In this document: positions 62,248 through 64,000 of the stretch, piece by piece
Position numbering within the stretch: position 1 is the first letter of the stretch
How the letters are laid out: each line of letters begins with the position of its first letter
NCBI GenBank assembly: GCA_027924585.1
Contig: BSBM01002122.1
Location: 356,698 to 420,697, forward strand
DNA from: Larix kaempferi
Lineage: Eukaryota > Streptophyta > Pinopsida > Pinales > Pinaceae
DNA: 64,000 bases
Direction of reading: 5' to 3'
Made by a program: the position numbers and the translations under genes
The notes under the pieces: generated by a model
The model's database searches: none
The model's input: the letters and a program-made list of their open reading frames with translations, nothing else
What the model was told of the DNA's origin: nothing

Positions 62248-64000
62248 GATCGTGCATTTTTGCTAGACTTGGGCTTAAAGGGTGTGAAATTAGCTCGTAA
62301 TGTCACGAAAGTTGCTGTGCGCGCATGTCTACAAATGGGACATCCAAATCTATTCTCAATTTTCATTTCCGAGAAGTTGGTCAAAGATGAAACGCGACCG
62401 TGCGTTTTCTCTAGAGTTGGGCTTAAATGTGATGGAAATAGCTCGGAACGTCACGAAAGTTGGCATGTGCACTTGTCTACCAACGGGACATCCAAATCTA
62501 TTTTCAAATTTAAACTCCCAAAAGTTGGTCAAAGTCGAAACGCCACCATGCGTTTTCGTTAGACTTGAGCTTAAAGGGTGTGAAATTAGCTCGTAACGTC
62601 ACGAAAGTTGTTGTGCGTGCATGTCTACAAATGGGACATAAAAATCTATTCTCCATTTTCATTTCCGAGAAGTAGGTCAAAGCTGAAACACGATCGTGCA
62701 TTTTCTCTAGAGTTGGGCTTAAAGGGGAAGAAAATAGCTCGGAACGTCACAAAAGTTGGTGTGTGCACTTGTCTACCAACGGGACATCCAAATCCATTCT
62801 CATATATCAATTCCGAGAAGTTAGTCAAAGTCGAAATGCCACCATGCGTTTTCGCTAGACTTGAGCTTAAAGGGTGTTCAATTAGCTCTTAATGTGACGA
62901 AAGTTGTTGTGCGCAAATGTCTACAAATGGGACATTCAAATCTATGCTCAATTTTCAATTCCAAGAAGTTGGTGAAATTCGTAACTCGACCGTACGTTTT
63001 CGCTATAGTTGGGCTTAAATTGGGTGAAAATAGCTCGGAACGTAACGAATGTTGGTGTGGATGTTTGTCTACCAATGGGACATCCAAAACTATTCTCAAA
63101 TTTCAATTCAGAGAAGTTGGTCAAAGTTGAAACTCGATCGTGCGTTTTCGCTAGACTTGGGCTTAAAGGGTGTGAAAATAGCTCGAAACGTCACGAAAGT
63201 TGGCGTGGACGCTCGTCTACCAATGTGACATCCAAATCTATTCTTAAATTTAAATTCCGAGAAGTTGGTCAAAGTTTTAAAATCAACCGTGCATTTTCGC
63301 TAGATTTGGTCTTAAAGGTTGAAAAAATAGCTCGGAACGTCACGAAAGTTGGCGTGCGCATTTGTCTTCCAACGAGACATCCAAATATATGCTCGATTTT
63401 CAATTCCGAGAAGTTGGTCAAATTCAAAACTCGACCATGCGTTCTCGCTAGACTTGGGCTTAAAGGGGGAGAAAATAGCTCGTAACGTCACAAAAGTTGG
63501 TGTGGACGCTTGTCTACCAATGGGACATCCAAAACTATTCTCAAATTTCAATTCCGAGAAGTTGGTCAAAGTTGAAACTCGATTGTGCGTTTTGGCTAGA
63601 CTTGGGCTTAAAGGGTGTGAAAATAACTCAGAACGTCACGAAAGTTGGCGTGGACGCTCGTCTACCAATGTGACATCCAAATCTATTCTCAAATTTAAAT
63701 TCCGAGAAGTTGGTCAAAGTTGAATATCGACCGTGCATTTTCGCTAGACTTAGGCTTAAAGGGTGAGAAAATAACTCGGAACATCACGAAAGTTGGTGGT
63801 GCGCATTTGTCTACCAACGGGACATCCAAATCTACGCTCAATTTTCAATTCCGACAAGTTGGTGAAATTTGAAACTCGACCGTGCGTTCTCGCTAGACTT
63901 GGGCTTAAAGGGGGAGAAAATAGCTCGGAACGTCACGAAAGTTGGTGTGGATGCTTGTCTACCAATGGGACATCCAAAACTATTCTCAAATTTCAATTTC
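62248..64000 (+). repeat. Giant HOR copy E (partial, cut by window end), duplicate of copy C
   Basis: About 1.75 kb of a fifth copy. It shares the C-specific variants TATTCTCCATTTTC (near 62,648), GGTGTTCAATTAGC (near 62,873) and TTGGGTGAAAATAGC (near 63,020), with two private 1-bp insertions: AAAGTTTTAAAATC near 63,275 and GTTGGTGGTGCGC near 63,797. Whether it also has the 3-kb deletion of copy C cannot be seen. Confidence 0.9.

Larger units (their letters stand above)
1..64000 (+). repeat. Tandem satellite array, 148-bp monomer, head-to-tail
   Basis: A landmark near GTCACGAAAG recurs at 3, 151, 299 and 447, a 148-bp step, and continues to the end of the window. Taking that G as position 1, the monomer reads: conserved GTCACGAAAGTTG (1-13); a variable subtype stretch (14-27); GTCTACCAATGGGACATCC (25-43, variable at 34-37); an AT-rich stretch (44-66); CCGAGAAGTTGGTCAAAG (68-85); a variable CpG-rich part (86-105); TTCGCTAGACTTGGGCTTAAAG (106-127, variable ends); then AATAGCTCGGAAC (136-148). 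The consensus is about 44% GC. All monomers run in the same direction; I saw no inversion. Nucleosome-sized units, long uninterrupted arrays and higher-order repeats are known for centromeric and heterochromatic satellites of plants and animals; a centromeric role here is inference. I do not recognise the satellite family. Confidence 0.97.

Noticed and set aside
1-64000. Hundreds of open frames of 60-190 codons with recurring peptide phrases such as MGHPNLFSNFNSEKLVKVE
   Set aside because: They occur in all three forward frames and on the reverse strand over the same DNA, change phrase at each monomer as the frame shifts, and differ by frameshifts between copies. No start context, domain or codon pattern supports a gene.
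1-64000. CRISPR array
   Set aside because: The repeating unit is 148 bp and almost all of it is repeated; there are no short identical repeats separated by unique spacers.
1-64000. Tandem tRNA, 5S rRNA or snRNA gene cluster
   Set aside because: No A/B-box pair, 5S internal control region or cloverleaf was seen in the monomer.
30061-64000. 8.8-kb unit as a mobile element or integrated virus
   Set aside because: No terminal repeats, target-site duplication, polyA or coding domain; its boundaries are in register with the 148-bp monomer, which fits tandem duplication.
1-64000. Naming the species or a known satellite family from memory
   Set aside because: The monomer is not one I recognise with confidence. 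Length alone does not identify a taxon; a search against a repeat database would be needed.

Overview
The whole 64 kb is one uninterrupted tandem satellite DNA array. A unit of about 148 bp repeats head-to-tail from the first base to the last, always in the same orientation, roughly 430 times. I see no protein-coding gene, RNA gene, transposon, CRISPR array, microsatellite or unique sequence. The many short open frames are by-products of the satellite: 148 is not a multiple of 3, so every frame of every monomer is read in turn and the same peptide phrases recur in all frames.

Organism: a eukaryote. A nucleosome-sized monomer, a long homogeneous array and multi-monomer higher-order repeats (HORs) are typical of centromeric or other heterochromatic satellites. 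A plant is my best guess from unit size and array style, but I do not recognise the family and cannot name a taxon.

Layout. (1) 1-17,822: a mosaic of diverged monomer subtypes without a regular long period, with short multi-monomer blocks that recur at irregular distances and several truncated monomers. (2) 17,823-25,978: four tandem copies of a 14-monomer HOR of about 2.07 kb; the first lacks 17 bp and the second lacks 117 bp. (3) 25,979-30,060: mixed monomers assembled from blocks also seen near 2 kb and 6.7 kb, with many single-base indels. (4) 30,061-64,000: a giant HOR of about 8.8 kb (60 monomers, one cut to 73 bp) in five copies here called A (30,061-38,866), B (38,867-47,670), C (47,671-53,441, internally deleted by 3,033 bp), D (53,442-62,247) and E (62,248 to the window end, cut by it). 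Shared private variants show that D copies B and E copies C, so a 14.6 kb B+C block was duplicated again on top of the 8.8 kb duplication.

How the parts fit: the right half is the most recently amplified and homogenised part and the left the older, more diverged part. Junctions show in-register unequal exchange between monomers as the main engine. The main point of interest is this nested HOR architecture, plus a CENP-B-box-like motif in many monomers. HOR boundaries are good to about one monomer, because neighbouring monomers resemble each other.
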